Of a DNA stretch of 64,000 nucleotides, positions 8,888-18,586 are shown in pieces. Position numbers and translations under genes: made by a program. A model generated the notes under the pieces. It made no database searches. It saw nothing but the letters and a program-made list of their open reading frames with translations, and was not told the DNA's origin. The stretch spans positions 186,001 through 250,000 of the forward strand of contig CALVDE010000001.1 in NCBI GenBank assembly GCA_944326265.1, in the 5' to 3' direction. The first letter of the stretch is position 1. The number at the start of each line of letters is the position of its first letter. The stretch comes from an uncultured Bacteroidales bacterium. Its GTDB lineage: Bacteria; Bacteroidota; Bacteroidia; Bacteroidales; UBA932.

Positions 8888-9640
8888 CTAGAAACTCCTG
8901 GCTATTGCGATGAAGTCGTCGGCCTTGAGGGCTGCGCCTCCGATCAGGCCGCCGTCGATGTCTTTCTGAGCGAAGAGCTCGCGGGCGTTGGCGGGCTTGC
9001 AGCTGCCGCCGTAGAGGATGGATATTTCCTCGGAGAGCCAGCCGTATTTCTCCGCCAGGGTCTTGCGGATGAAGGCGTGTATCTCCTGCGCTTGCTCCGC
9101 CGTGGCGGTCTTGCCGGTGCCGATGGCCCATACAGGCTCGTAGGCCACCACTACCGATGCCATCTGTTCAGGAGTCAGGTTGAACAGCACTTCCCGGATC
9201 TGTGCGCCCACCACATCGAAATGTCTGCCGGCTTCCCTCTCCTCCAGCTTCTCGCCCACGCAGTATATGGGCCTGAGCCCGTTTGCGAGAGCCAGGGCCA
9301 TCTTGCTGTTAAGGGTAGCGGAGGTCTCGTGGTAGTATTCTCTTCTCTCGGAGTGTCCGAGAATCACGTATGTGCATCCTGCGGCGGCAATCATGGCTGC
9401 GGATACCTCTCCGGTGAACGCGCCTTTGTCCCTGTCGGCGCAGTTCTGTGCGGAAAGGGCTGCCGATGAGTCTTTTATGGCTTCTGCCACGCGGTCCAGA
9501 TGCGTGAACGGAGGAGCGAGTATGAGCTGTACGTCCGAGGGAACTTCTGTAATTCTGCTTACAATTTCGTGCGCCAGTGTGGCACCTTCTGCGGGAAGGG
9601 TGTTCATTTTCCAGTTGCCCGCTACGATTTTCTTTCTCAT
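8888..9640 (-). CDS. tpiA: Triosephosphate isomerase
   Basis: 250 residues, standard length, interconverting dihydroxyacetone phosphate and glyceraldehyde 3-phosphate in glycolysis. Seen are the substrate lysine in GNWKMN (Lys11), the electrophilic histidine in ILGHSERR and the catalytic glutamate in VAYEPVWAIGTGKTA. The start is the ATG giving MRKKIVAGNWKMN; an upstream in-frame ATG would add ten residues not found in the family. A leftward TATATTTG box at 9668-9675 may be its -7 element. Confidence 0.96.
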   Translation of the reverse strand: MRKKIVAGNWKMNTLPAEGATLAHEIVSRITEVPSDVQLILAPPFTHLDRVAEAIKDSSAALSAQNCADRDKGAFTGEVSAAMIAAAGCTYVILGHSERREYYHETSATLNSKMALALANGLRPIYCVGEKLEEREAGRHFDVVGAQIREVLFNLTPEQMASVVVAYEPVWAIGTGKTATAEQAQEIHAFIRKTLAEKYGWLSEEISILYGGSCKPANARELFAQKDIDGGLIGGAALKADDFIAIARSF

Positions 9641-9684
9641 GATGACTGCTGTTTGGTTTGTAATTAGCAAATATAGCTCAATCT

Positions 9685-9715
9685 TTTGTAAAATAAAGGA
9701 TTTTATTTACTTTTG
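9685..9715 (+). promoter_or_regulatory. Promoter of the tig-clpP-clpX operon
   Basis: TTTG at 9685-9688, 19-base spacer, TACTTTTG at 9708-9715: a full match to the Bacteroidota housekeeping promoter. The gap 9641-9753 is a divergent control region shared with tpiA. Confidence 0.7.
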
Positions 9716-9753
9716 CGCACTTATCCCGGAATAGAAATAATTTTTTAAACGAT

Positions 9754-11076
9754 ATGGAAGTAAAAGAATTAGTTAATGACGGACTGACGATTAGACTGTC
9801 ATTCCATTTTGTAAAAGAAGATTACGCAGACAGCAGGAAGAAACTTCTCAACCGTTTCCGCCGCAGTGCCGACATCAAGGGATTCAGAAGGGGTATGGCT
9901 CCTATGGCCCTGATAGAGAGACTTTATGGCGGGCAGGCACTTGTGGAGGCTGTCAACGAGTTGATTTCCAACAGTCTCAACAATTATATCGAGGAGCACA
10001 AGCTCACAGTCATCGGGGAACCTCTTCCTGTAGAGGATGCTGAGGCCAGGAATGATTTCGACGGCGGCGAGGAGTTCGATTTCACCTTCGACATCGCACT
10101 CGCTCCCAAGTTCGACCTGAGTGTTTCGGCGGATGATCATATACCTTATTATACTGTACCCGTCACCGACAAGGAGAAGGAGGAGTACAAGAAGCAGCTT
10201 TACAAGCAGTATTCCCGTCTGGAGAACTGCGACGAGGTCAAGGACGGCGACTTTGTGGTGGCTGACATGACCCAGGGCGACAGGAAGGTGGATGCCTCCT
10301 ATATCGCCATGAATGTGCTCCACGAGGAGGCCAAGGCTCTCTTCCTGGGCAAGAAGGCCGGCGACGAGCTGGATGTGGATGTGGTCAGGACCTTCCCCAA
10401 CGAGGCCGACCGCGCCGCCATGCTCCGCGTCAAGAAGGAGGAGCTGGAAGGTATGGAGCCTGTATGGCATCTGACAGTCAAGGAGATTAAGAATTATGTG
10501 GATGCAGTGCCCGGCAAGGAACTCTACGACGCTCTCTTCGGACCTGACAAGGTGCACGACGAGGCAGAGTTCGACAAGGCCGTCACAGAGCGCATGACCG
10601 GGGAGTTCAAGCAGGAGAGCGACTACCGCTTCATGCTTGATGCCCGTGAGTACCTGATGAACAAGGCCGACATCAAGGTTCCCGAGGATTTCCTGAAGAG
10701 ATGGCTCTATCAGGTCAACGAGGGCAAGTTTACAAAAGAGGATATCGACAAGGACTTCCCCATGTTCATAAAGGATTTCAAGTGGCAGACAGTCGAGGGA
10801 CGCATCATGGCTGACAACAAGCTGGAGGTGACCAAGGACGATATCAACGCCGAGGCCCTGAAACTGGCCCGCTATCAGTTCGCCATGTACGGTCTCAACA
10901 ACGTGCCCGAGGAGCATCTCAAGGGCTATGCGGCCAATATCCTTGCAGACGACAAGCAGGGCCGCCGCATCGCGGAGAAGGCTCAGGAGAACGTTGTCCT
11001 GGACTTCGTGCGCAGGACCGTCACTTTGGACAACAAGGAGATCAGCTCCACCGACCTCCGCAAGATGAACCAGTAG
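9754..11076 (+). CDS. tig: Trigger factor, ribosome-associated chaperone
   Basis: 440 residues. The N-terminal ribosome-binding domain carries FRRSADIKGFRRGMAPMALI, equivalent to the family signature GFRxGKxP. A middle peptidyl-prolyl isomerase-like domain and a long helical C-terminal chaperone region follow. Trigger factor binds at the ribosome exit tunnel and shields nascent chains. It is the first gene of tig-clpP-clpX, an arrangement widespread in bacteria, with four bases to clpP. Rich in Lys/Glu/Asp in the C-terminal half, as expected. Confidence 0.93.
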   Translation: MEVKELVNDGLTIRLSFHFVKEDYADSRKKLLNRFRRSADIKGFRRGMAPMALIERLYGGQALVEAVNELISNSLNNYIEEHKLTVIGEPLPVEDAEARNDFDGGEEFDFTFDIALAPKFDLSVSADDHIPYYTVPVTDKEKEEYKKQLYKQYSRLENCDEVKDGDFVVADMTQGDRKVDASYIAMNVLHEEAKALFLGKKAGDELDVDVVRTFPNEADRAAMLRVKKEELEGMEPVWHLTVKEIKNYVDAVPGKELYDALFGPDKVHDEAEFDKAVTERMTGEFKQESDYRFMLDAREYLMNKADIKVPEDFLKRWLYQVNEGKFTKEDIDKDFPMFIKDFKWQTVEGRIMADNKLEVTKDDINAEALKLARYQFAMYGLNNVPEEHLKGYAANILADDKQGRRIAEKAQENVVLDFVRRTVTLDNKEISSTDLRKMNQ

Positions 11077-11080
11077 TCCC

Positions 11081-11743
11081 ATGGCTTCTGAGTTCGAGAA
11101 ATATGCAGTGAAGCACCTTGGCATGAGCTCGGCCCGTCTGGACTCATACGCCAGGGTGTATTCCGGTTATATGAACCCCACCATCATCGAGGAGAGACAG
11201 CTCAATGTAGCGTCCATGGACGTATTCTCCCGCCTGATGATGGACCGTATCATTTTTCTGGGCGTGGGCATAGACAATGATGTGGCCAATATCGTGCAGG
11301 CCCAGCTCCTGTTCCTGGAATCCACGGACTCCTCGGCTGATATCCAGATATACATCAATTCTCCCGGCGGTATGGTATATGCCGGTCTGGGTATTTACGA
11401 CACCATGCAGCTCGTGAGCCCTGACGTGGCCACGATATGCACCGGTATGGCCGCGTCGATGGCCGCCGTGCTTCTGGCGGCTGGAGCGGGGGGCAAGCGC
11501 TCGGTGTTGCCTCATTCCAGAGTGCTGATCCATCAGCCGATGGGAGGAGCGGAAGGGCAGGCCTCCGACATAGAGATTGCCGCAGCCGAGATCCGCAAGC
11601 TCAAGGGCGAGCTCTATGACATCCTTTCCAAGCATACGGGGCAGGCGGTGGAGAAGATTACCAAGGATGCTGACCGGGATTATTGGATGACTTCCCGGGA
11701 GGCTCTGGAATATGGAATGGTGGACAATATACTCTCACGATGA
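11081..11743 (+). CDS. clpP: ATP-dependent Clp protease proteolytic subunit
   Basis: 220 residues. The catalytic triad is visible as Ser126 (GMAASMAA), His151 (VLIHQPMGG) and Asp200 (DRDYWM), with the spacing found in characterised ClpP. ClpP forms a double heptamer chamber that degrades proteins delivered by ClpX. Its stop overlaps the clpX start as ATGA, so translation of the two is probably coupled. Confidence 0.96.
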   Translation: MASEFEKYAVKHLGMSSARLDSYARVYSGYMNPTIIEERQLNVASMDVFSRLMMDRIIFLGVGIDNDVANIVQAQLLFLESTDSSADIQIYINSPGGMVYAGLGIYDTMQLVSPDVATICTGMAASMAAVLLAAGAGGKRSVLPHSRVLIHQPMGGAEGQASDIEIAAAEIRKLKGELYDILSKHTGQAVEKITKDADRDYWMTSREALEYGMVDNILSR

Positions 11744-13062
11744 GCGATAAGAAGAAAGTGGATAAATGCGCCTTTTGCGGCCGTACCTCCGATCAGGTTG
11801 AGATGCTGCTGCAGGGCGGTGGGAGTTCTATCTGCGTGGACTGCGCACTCAGGGTATCGGAGTACGTACATTCGATATTCGGAGATGAGTTGTTCGATGA
11901 GTATCGCGGAACTGAATCCGGGAAGTCGGCCTCATGTGAGACCCTTAATGTAACGCCAAAGCAGATAACGGCATTTCTGGACCAGTATGTGATAGGACAG
12001 GACGATGCCAAGAAATCCCTGGCTGTGGCGGTCTACAATCATTACAAACGCATAGGTGAGGCATTCAGCCGCAGGAAGGCTGAGGCCGGAAAGAATAAAT
12101 CCGAGGCCCAGAAGGTGCTGGATGCCGAGAAATCGGCTCTGGAGGCCCTTGAAATAGAAAAATCCAATATTCTGCTGGTAGGTCCGACAGGTACGGGCAA
12201 GACCCTGCTGGCCAGGACTATCGCACGTATGCTCAACGTGCCGTTCGCAATAGTGGACGCAACTGTCCTCACCGAGGCCGGTTATGTGGGCGAGGACGTA
12301 GAGAGCATCCTCTCACGTCTGCTCCAGGCTGCGGACTATGACGTGGCCAGGGCCGAGAGAGGTATCGTCTTCATCGACGAGATCGACAAGATAGCCCGCA
12401 AGAGCGACAATCCCTCCATTACCCGTGATGTCTCCGGAGAAGGCGTACAGCAGGCCATGCTGAAGCTCCTGGAGGGCAGCATCGTCAACGTGCCCCCCGC
12501 CGGCGGCCGCAAGCACCCGGAGCAGAAGATGATACCGGTCAATACGACCAATATCCTCTTCATCTGCGGAGGTGCTTTCGAGGGCATAGAGAAGAAGATC
12601 GCCCAGAGGCTCAACACAAGTGTCGTAGGCTACGGCGCAAGGGAGAAGAAGGGACATATCGACATGAACAATCTTCTGCGCTATATCGCGCCGCAGGATC
12701 TCCGCTCATACGGGTTGATACCGGAGATCGTAGGCCGTCTGCCCATTGTGACATATCTTGATCCTCTGGACAGGGATGCGCTCCGCAGGATTCTGACCGA
12801 ACCCCGCAATGCACTTGTCAGGCAGTATGTCCACCTTTTCGAGCTGGACGGAGTCAGGCTGGTGATAGAGGATGCCGTGCTGGACCTGATCGTGGATACG
12901 GCTCTCAAATACAAGCTCGGGGCCCGTGGCCTGCGTTCTATCTGCGAGGCCGTAATGATGGATGCCATGTACGAGTTGCCGGGGAGCGGACGCAAGACTT
13001 TCAAGGTTACTGAAGAATATGCCAGGGAAAGAATCGACCGTTTCGCAGGGACGCTGTCCTAG
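11740..13062 (+). CDS. clpX: ATP-dependent Clp protease ATPase subunit ClpX
   Basis: 440 residues. N-terminal zinc-binding domain (CAFCGR ... CVDC), Walker A GPTGTGKT, pore/Box region [10 protein letters not shown], Walker [10 protein letters not shown] and a C-terminal small AAA+ domain. ClpX unfolds tagged proteins and feeds them to ClpP. The start ATG overlaps the clpP stop by the ATGA rule; reading frames extending to 11683 would add clpP-overlapping residues before the MSDKKK start and were rejected. Confidence 0.96.
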   Translation: MSDKKKVDKCAFCGRTSDQVEMLLQGGGSSICVDCALRVSEYVHSIFGDELFDEYRGTESGKSASCETLNVTPKQITAFLDQYVIGQDDAKKSLAVAVYNHYKRIGEAFSRRKAEAGKNKSEAQKVLDAEKSALEALEIEKSNILLVGPTGTGKTLLARTIARMLNVPFAIVDATVLTEAGYVGEDVESILSRLLQAADYDVARAERGIVFIDEIDKIARKSDNPSITRDVSGEGVQQAMLKLLEGSIVNVPPAGGRKHPEQKMIPVNTTNILFICGGAFEGIEKKIAQRLNTSVVGYGAREKKGHIDMNNLLRYIAPQDLRSYGLIPEIVGRLPIVTYLDPLDRDALRRILTEPRNALVRQYVHLFELDGVRLVIEDAVLDLIVDTALKYKLGARGLRSICEAVMMDAMYELPGSGRKTFKVTEEYARERIDRFAGTLS

Positions 13063-13078
13063 ACGCGGGATCCGGGCT

Positions 13079-14812
13079 GTGCGTTTACTGCCTTTCCTGC
13101 TTGTGCTGCTTCTGACTGCCGGAATGCCGGTATCGGCAGACGAGGAGGGAGGGCTGTCCCTGACTGCGTTCAGAGGCCGATATAACAATGCCATGCAGTC
13201 CGGCAGCTACGGTCAGGCCCTGTCCTGTGCGCTGTCGTTGCGCGATTCGGCCATGGCTGCCGGGAATATTCCTGCGCGGATGCTGGCGGACAGCTATGCC
13301 GGGCAGGCATGGCTGGCCATGGACGGATATGATTCTGCCTACGTGTATCTGAGCGAGAATCTCAGTCTTTGGAACGGAAGGGATTCTCTGAATGTCGATG
13401 ACATGGAGTATCTGGCCATGTATGTTACTTACAACGGACTGGGGGTGTATTCCATAGTCAGGGAGATGGACTACGGGCAGGCCGTGGCTTGGCTGCTGGC
13501 CGGAATGGAGCTGGCGGAGGAACGGTCGTCCTACTATTATTATGCGGTGCTCGGTTCCAATCTGGTCTATGCTTTCAATCTCAGGCAGGATACGACCGGG
13601 CTCAGATATGCCCGCGAGATATACCGCTACGGACTTGATGCCGGAAACGATTACCTGATATTCACCGGCTCAAGCACCTCGGCCATGATGTACTATCTCC
13701 GAGGGGACCTGGACAGTGCGCGCCGCTACGCCGATGAGGCTGTCTCATACGAGGACATGTTCTTTGATATGGCCGGAGTCTATGCCATGTACGGAGATAT
13801 CCTTCATGCCCAGGGTGACGACGCTATGGCGGAAGTGTATTACCGGAAGGCTCTCGGCACCCTGGACGGACAGTCGGTGACGACGGTTATCTCGGCATAT
13901 CTTTCATACGGCCGCTTCCTTCTGGACAGGGGCCGGTTCGCGGACGCAGTGTCGGTGCTGGACCGTGGAATAGACATCTCGGACAGCCGTCACAACCGGA
14001 TATTCGCGCACAGGCTCTATCTGGCCGAATCCGAAGCCTACGAGAGGATGGGGCAGTACCGCCGTTCTCTGGAGATGTACCGGCTGTTCCATGTCAACTC
14101 CCAGGAAGTTCTCGACCTGCAGAGGGAGAAGGAAATCAACGAACTTACCCGCAAGTACGAGAACGAGAAGCATCAGAGGGAGATACAGCAGAACAACCTG
14201 ACCATCATGCGCAAGGACAAGGCACTTCTTACAGCGGTGTTCTTTATCGTGCTGGCTCTTGTGGCTCTGGGCATGATCTGGGCCCTTTACAGGCACAAGA
14301 ACAGGATGTATGCGCTGATAGCAAGGCAATACAAGGACGCGATAGGCAAGGAGAAGGCTCAGGAGAGGAAGATCGCGGCCCTGGAAGAGAAGCTCAGGTC
14401 GCTGTCGGAGGAGCCGCAGGCCGTTCCCGCGTCGGCAGACAAGAACGAGGAGCTTCTGGACCGGCTTGAGACTCTTATGAAGAAAGACAAGGTCTACAAG
14501 GAAAAGGGACTGAACAGAGACAGAGTGGCCCATCTTCTGGGAACCAACCGCACCTATCTGTCCCAGATGATAAACGAGAAGACAGGAATGTCGTTCATTC
14601 ATTACGTCAATTCGTTCAGAATAGACGAGGCTTTGGAGATTTTGTCGGATCCAGGCAATGACGTGCCGTTGAAAGCACTGTGTCTTGATCTGGGATTCAG
14701 TTCGATGACAACGTTCTACACGTTTTTTCAGAAAAAGGTGGGCATGACTCCGGCAAAGTACAGAGAGGAAGTCAGGCTCATTTCAAATTCGACAAATTGT
14801 CGAACTCGTTAA
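13079..14812 (+). CDS. Membrane-anchored TPR protein with C-terminal AraC-type HTH
   Basis: About 577 residues from a GTG start that gives a signal sequence (MRLLPFLLVLLLTAGMPVSA). An in-frame ATG at 13019 would add 20 residues and overlap clpX. Residues roughly 25-350 are helical TPR-like repeats, then comes a coiled coil, one membrane helix near 383-405 (LLTAVFFIVLALVALGMIWA), a second coiled coil, and an AraC-type DNA-binding domain from about 470 (HLLGTNRTYLSQMINEKTG). This layout is known in Bacteroidota regulators: outside sensing, inside DNA binding. It starts 16 bases after clpX, so read-through is likely. Its likely target is the downstream lipoprotein locus, by position only. Confidence 0.85.
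   Translation: MRLLPFLLVLLLTAGMPVSADEEGGLSLTAFRGRYNNAMQSGSYGQALSCALSLRDSAMAAGNIPARMLADSYAGQAWLAMDGYDSAYVYLSENLSLWNGRDSLNVDDMEYLAMYVTYNGLGVYSIVREMDYGQAVAWLLAGMELAEERSSYYYYAVLGSNLVYAFNLRQDTTGLRYAREIYRYGLDAGNDYLIFTGSSTSAMMYYLRGDLDSARRYADEAVSYEDMFFDMAGVYAMYGDILHAQGDDAMAEVYYRKALGTLDGQSVTTVISAYLSYGRFLLDRGRFADAVSVLDRGIDISDSRHNRIFAHRLYLAESEAYERMGQYRRSLEMYRLFHVNSQEVLDLQREKEINELTRKYENEKHQREIQQNNLTIMRKDKALLTAVFFIVLALVALGMIWALYRHKNRMYALIARQYKDAIGKEKAQERKIAALEEKLRSLSEEPQAVPASADKNEELLDRLETLMKKDKVYKEKGLNRDRVAHLLGTNRTYLSQMINEKTGMSFIHYVNSFRIDEALEILSDPGNDVPLKALCLDLGFSSMTTFYTFFQKKVGMTPAKYREEVRLISNSTNCRTR
14788..14804. repeat. Perfect palindrome, possible operator
   Basis: TTCGACAA and TTGTCGAA flank a single A. 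It lies inside the last codons of the TPR-HTH regulator and about 50 bases before the -7 box of the next gene. It could be an operator for that regulator; no second copy was noticed in the window. Confidence 0.35.
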
Positions 14813-14828
14813 AAATAGCATTCGGGCG

Positions 14829-14852
14829 CTTCTGAAATCACAGAAGGTTTTT
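14829..14852 (+). terminator. Weak terminator after the TPR-HTH regulator
   Basis: Arms CTTCTG (14829-14834) and CAGAAG (14841-14846) with a 6-base loop, followed by GTTTTT. It may end the clp-regulator transcript just before the promoter of the lipoprotein genes. Confidence 0.4.
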
Positions 14853-14862
14853 CGTATATTTG
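14831..14862 (+). promoter_or_regulatory. Promoter of the modular lipoprotein pair
   Basis: TATATTTG at 14855-14862 matches TAnnTTTG. A 3-of-4 -33 match, TCTG at 14831-14834, lies 20 bases upstream. The ATG follows at 14887. Confidence 0.5.
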
Positions 14863-14886
14863 TAGAACTAATACAAATCATATATT

Positions 14887-16326
14887 ATGAAGAAACCGTT
14901 TATATTATTGAGAGCAGTCGTGCTTGTTGCGGCTGTGTCGATTGTGGTATCCTGTTCCGTTGATAGCGGAGAGGGTATAGTGGACAAGGTCCCCCTGCCG
15001 TCACCTGTAGTTGAAGTACAGAGTCTGGATGCAGCTTCCTTTACTATTGTATGGGAGGAGGTGACCGGTGCTGCATCGTATTCCTACAGATGCGGATGGT
15101 CCGGTGAGACAGGAACTGTCGAGGATACGTTATTGTCATTTGGCGGACTTGAGGCCGGTAATGCCTATACGGTGTATGTGGCTTCTCTGCCATCTCCGGA
15201 TGCGAGTCTGTTCCTGGCTTCTCCGGAGACGGAGGTCATAGTGGAGCTTCCTGGTGCTGCGACTTCTGGCAACGGCTTTACTTTCGAGCTTGTGGACGAA
15301 CCGGACAAGATGATAATGAACTATACTGTCATTCCTGATGATCCTGATATGCTGTTCTACAGGGATGCTTTTACTGATGTGCAGTGGGAGGAGATGGGCG
15401 GTAATCCGGAGGACGTATGGGCCAGTGCCCTTCAGGGATATATTGACTTTTTCGGAGACTCGTGGATGTATATGGTCGCCGAGAGCGGAACGGTGCAGTC
15501 TTATTTTGACTATTATTATGATCAGCATACATATATCCTGGTTGCGGGTATTGACTCTCTCGCCAACCGTATAACGCCTGTTGTGGATACTGTGTTCTAT
15601 TCCGGTCCGGTTCCTCCTTCAGACATTACATTCGACATTGTCGTGTCTAATGTGGGAGTATCGAGTGCTGTTGTCAGTGTGGATCCTTCCAATGACGATC
15701 CATGGTCGATGCTTATGATAGAAGGCAGCATGGAGGACTATTCGGAGCAGGACATGAAGGACCTGCTGAAATATACCTATAGCGAATACATCAATGACGG
15801 TCATGTGTACAGCGGCTATCTGGATATGAGGTACAATGAGGGTACTCTGGATCCTGACACCGATTATACGGTGATGGTGTTCGGATGGAACACCGCTCTC
15901 AGTACGGACATCGATACGGTAAGGGTTAGAACCGACAAGGCATCCAGCAGTGCGGACCTTACGTTCGACTGGCTTATAGAGGTGCAGGGACCTACGGAGA
16001 TACATGCTGTAGTCACCCCCTCGGACTTGGAGGCGCAGTATATCGTCATACCCATGCCTGACTACGATTACGAGGAGTTCGGTACCGATATCGATGCCTA
16101 CCTCGAATATGTGACAATGGGGATGATCACGACTTATGAATATGCGTCTATGTTTGCCGCTACCGGAGTTACGGACAAGGTATTCGATGACTGGAACGAC
16201 GGTATATACCCTGAGAGCTCGTACATGTTCATGGCTGTGGGCGTGGATATGGACAACAGTTCTCAGACAGTCGAGTTCTATAGCCCGCAGACATATGGTG
16301 AGATGGTGACCACTCCATCGGAATAA
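14887..16326 (+). CDS. Lipoprotein with FnIII domain and three ~115-residue modules
   Basis: 479 residues. Lipoprotein signal with Cys23 (SIVVSC). Residues about 35-120 look like a fibronectin type III domain (SFTIVWEEVTGAASYSYRC). Three related modules follow (about 127-245, 246-355, 357-475), each beginning with a strand like F-F-I/V, then V.P.D, an aromatic-acidic helix and a closing YxxxVxGxD strand. I do not recognise this module. It is presumably an outer-membrane, surface-exposed protein. It is followed 26 bases later by a longer paralogue, and preceded by the TPR-HTH regulator. No enzymatic residues are apparent. Confidence 0.75.
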   Translation: MKKPFILLRAVVLVAAVSIVVSCSVDSGEGIVDKVPLPSPVVEVQSLDAASFTIVWEEVTGAASYSYRCGWSGETGTVEDTLLSFGGLEAGNAYTVYVASLPSPDASLFLASPETEVIVELPGAATSGNGFTFELVDEPDKMIMNYTVIPDDPDMLFYRDAFTDVQWEEMGGNPEDVWASALQGYIDFFGDSWMYMVAESGTVQSYFDYYYDQHTYILVAGIDSLANRITPVVDTVFYSGPVPPSDITFDIVVSNVGVSSAVVSVDPSNDDPWSMLMIEGSMEDYSEQDMKDLLKYTYSEYINDGHVYSGYLDMRYNEGTLDPDTDYTVMVFGWNTALSTDIDTVRVRTDKASSSADLTFDWLIEVQGPTEIHAVVTPSDLEAQYIVIPMPDYDYEEFGTDIDAYLEYVTMGMITTYEYASMFAATGVTDKVFDDWNDGIYPESSYMFMAVGVDMDNSSQTVEFYSPQTYGEMVTTPSE

Positions 16327-16352
16327 ATACTAAAACATTAACATAAATCACT

Positions 16353-18488
16353 ATGAAGCAAAGATCTATTTTATTGTGTGCGGCACTCCTTGCAGCTGCT
16401 GTATCGTGTAATACCGATGAGGAAGGCATAGTGTTGAGTACGCCGGTCCTTAGTATTGCAGACACGACGTCCACCTCGTTCACGGTGGCATGGGAAGCCG
16501 TGGAGAATGCGGATATGTATACTTACGAGTTCGGTGAAGATCAGGCCAGTACTGAGGAACTTTCGGTTACTTTCGACGGACTGGTACCGGACAGCATGTA
16601 TACAGTTAAGGTAAAGGCGGTATCGACCTCTGCCTCTGTTGAGTCTGAGTGGGCGGAGATAAGTGTTACGCTGTTGTCTCAGGATTCAGAAATTCCCAAA
16701 CTCAACCTTGTGGCTGAAATGACAGACAGATTTACGCTGAATGTCAGGACATCTCCTACGGACAAGGAGTTGCCTTACTATTTCGAACCGGTTCCAGGGT
16801 CCATGTATGAGGATGCCGGCAATGAGCCGGAAGCGGTGTTGCAGGACATGCTGGCTTCATATCTGCAATATTACGGTGATGCGGCAGCAGCCTATGCCGA
16901 GCTTGCAATGACCGGGGACAGGAACAGGAATTACGACATAACCGAATATGCGGAGGCTGAGTTCCACGTTGTGGGAGCAGGCATTGACGCCGCACTCGGC
17001 ATTACTACAGAAGTGGAGCACGTGGTCGTGTCCGTGGATGTTCCTGTGTCGGACAATACATTTGACATAAGTATTGTCGAGAAGACCCAGTCCAGGATAG
17101 TGGTGTCAGTCGTTCCTTCGAACTCGGATCAGTATGCCATTATACTCCAGGACAAGGAAACCGTGGATGCCTTGTCCGACGCCGATCTGAAGCGTTTCCT
17201 GCTCGGACTTGTGACGGATAACTCGCTTTGCACAGGTGAGGAGACGATGACTTACGAGAAGAATATAGTACCGTCACATGACTACACTGTTCTGGTGTTC
17301 GGATATGAGGATGGCATGATGACGACCGATGTAAGTCGGGAAGATGTGCGTACTCCTGATCCGGAAGTCGTTCCGGACCTTGAGTTTACTTTCAATATCA
17401 ATCCAATAGGGCCTCAGGAGGTGGATGTGGAGGTTATTCCGTCCAATCAGTCCGCCGCATATTTTTACGATGTCGTTACCGCTGAAGACTGGAATAACAC
17501 GTATCAGGGCAGTGCGCAGAATGTAATCGAGGCATATGCATCCAATTATGGAATGACCGTGTCCAGGTATCTCGAGCAGTTTGGCTCGACCGGTACGCAG
17601 AATGACACTTATAACTCATTTGTGCTGACGGAGCCGGGCGGAGACTACGTCCTGTTTGCGATAGGGTACAATATCGACAACGGGGCAGTTACTTTTACGA
17701 CCCAGGATTATGAGGAGTTCTCGACGCCTGAGGGCGGCGGACAAGGAGACGGAGGTGACTTGGGCTTCTATTTTGACATATATCCGCAGAGCGCAGGCGA
17801 AGTGTTCATTCGAGTGACTCCGACCGATTACGAAGCGTCCTATTTCTATGATGTGATGCCTATTGAAGACTGGACGTACTATTATTCGTATGAGCCGTCG
17901 ATGTATATCGAGGATATGGCCTACACAGGTGATGTGGTTGATTATCTGAGTCAATACGGTTCTATGGGCGTAGAAGAATATATGTACAGTCTTGTTCCTG
18001 GAGGGGATTATATAGTATTTGCCATCGGATATAATGTTTCCGGAGAGACAGTGACGTATCTCAATTATGAATTTGCAGAGTTCACTGCTCCGGAAGAGCA
18101 GGGCGGAGATCCCGGCGACGGACTTACATTCTATCTGTCCATCGAAGGAGAGGCCAATGGAGAGTTTGTAGTGGACATCCAGCCATCCGATGAGACAGCT
18201 CCGTACATATACGCGGTCATGACGGATATCGAGTATGATGACTTCTATCCGGACAATCTGTACGATTATTTTTATGGACGCTATGAGAATTCCGGATATG
18301 ACGGTACGTTCGCCCAGTATATAGAGGAAAATACCCGTACAGGTGACTATAACGGAATGTCTACGGGATTTTACAATGACGGGTCATCCTGGTATTTCAA
18401 GTTAGTGGCAGCCGGAGTGACGGTCGAAGGCGACGAAGTGACATTCCATTCCCAGGCTGAGATGGAGAATTTCTACGAGACCTGGTAG
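16353..18488 (+). CDS. Lipoprotein with FnIII domain and five ~115-residue modules
   Basis: 711 residues, paralogue of the preceding gene. Lipobox Cys19 (AAAVSC). An FnIII-like domain (about 25-110, SFTVAWEAVENADMYTYEF) is followed by five modules starting near residues 115, 233, 342, 468 and 589. The third and fourth are most alike: AYFYDVV..EDW, Y..YG..G, GGDYVLFAIGYN, then a TPE closing linker. Acidic and tyrosine-rich overall, with Gly-rich linkers (GGGQGDGGD). Function unknown; a surface binding or structural role is inference. A strong terminator lies 42 bases downstream, so the pair forms one transcription unit. Confidence 0.75.
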   Translation: MKQRSILLCAALLAAAVSCNTDEEGIVLSTPVLSIADTTSTSFTVAWEAVENADMYTYEFGEDQASTEELSVTFDGLVPDSMYTVKVKAVSTSASVESEWAEISVTLLSQDSEIPKLNLVAEMTDRFTLNVRTSPTDKELPYYFEPVPGSMYEDAGNEPEAVLQDMLASYLQYYGDAAAAYAELAMTGDRNRNYDITEYAEAEFHVVGAGIDAALGITTEVEHVVVSVDVPVSDNTFDISIVEKTQSRIVVSVVPSNSDQYAIILQDKETVDALSDADLKRFLLGLVTDNSLCTGEETMTYEKNIVPSHDYTVLVFGYEDGMMTTDVSREDVRTPDPEVVPDLEFTFNINPIGPQEVDVEVIPSNQSAAYFYDVVTAEDWNNTYQGSAQNVIEAYASNYGMTVSRYLEQFGSTGTQNDTYNSFVLTEPGGDYVLFAIGYNIDNGAVTFTTQDYEEFSTPEGGGQGDGGDLGFYFDIYPQSAGEVFIRVTPTDYEASYFYDVMPIEDWTYYYSYEPSMYIEDMAYTGDVVDYLSQYGSMGVEEYMYSLVPGGDYIVFAIGYNVSGETVTYLNYEFAEFTAPEEQGGDPGDGLTFYLSIEGEANGEFVVDIQPSDETAPYIYAVMTDIEYDDFYPDNLYDYFYGRYENSGYDGTFAQYIEENTRTGDYNGMSTGFYNDGSSWYFKLVAAGVTVEGDEVTFHSQAEMENFYETW

Positions 18489-18529
18489 TGAGAGCAGTCA
18501 GGTAAGATAAGTAATTGTTTAAAATCAGC

Positions 18530-18565
18530 AAGAGGCCGCGACGGATATCCGCTGCGGCCTCTTTA
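18530..18565 (+). terminator. Terminator after the modular lipoproteins
   Basis: Perfect 10-base arms AAGAGGCCGC (18530-18539) and GCGGCCTCTT (18554-18563) around 14 bases, then TTAT. It separates the lipoprotein unit from the fimbrial promoter region. Confidence 0.7.
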
Positions 18566-18586
18566 TGTACAGGCTCCCCGTATAAA

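Noticed and set aside
12962-13078. Start of the TPR-HTH gene inside clpX
   Set aside because: The first frame-open ATG at 12962 lies 100 bases inside clpX; the GTG at 13079 gives a normal signal sequence. The ATG at 13019 remains possible but is less economical.
16353-18488. CRISPR-like or short tandem DNA repeats in the modular lipoprotein gene
   Set aside because: The repeats are at protein level and diverged; no regular short DNA repeat with spacers was seen here or elsewhere in the window.
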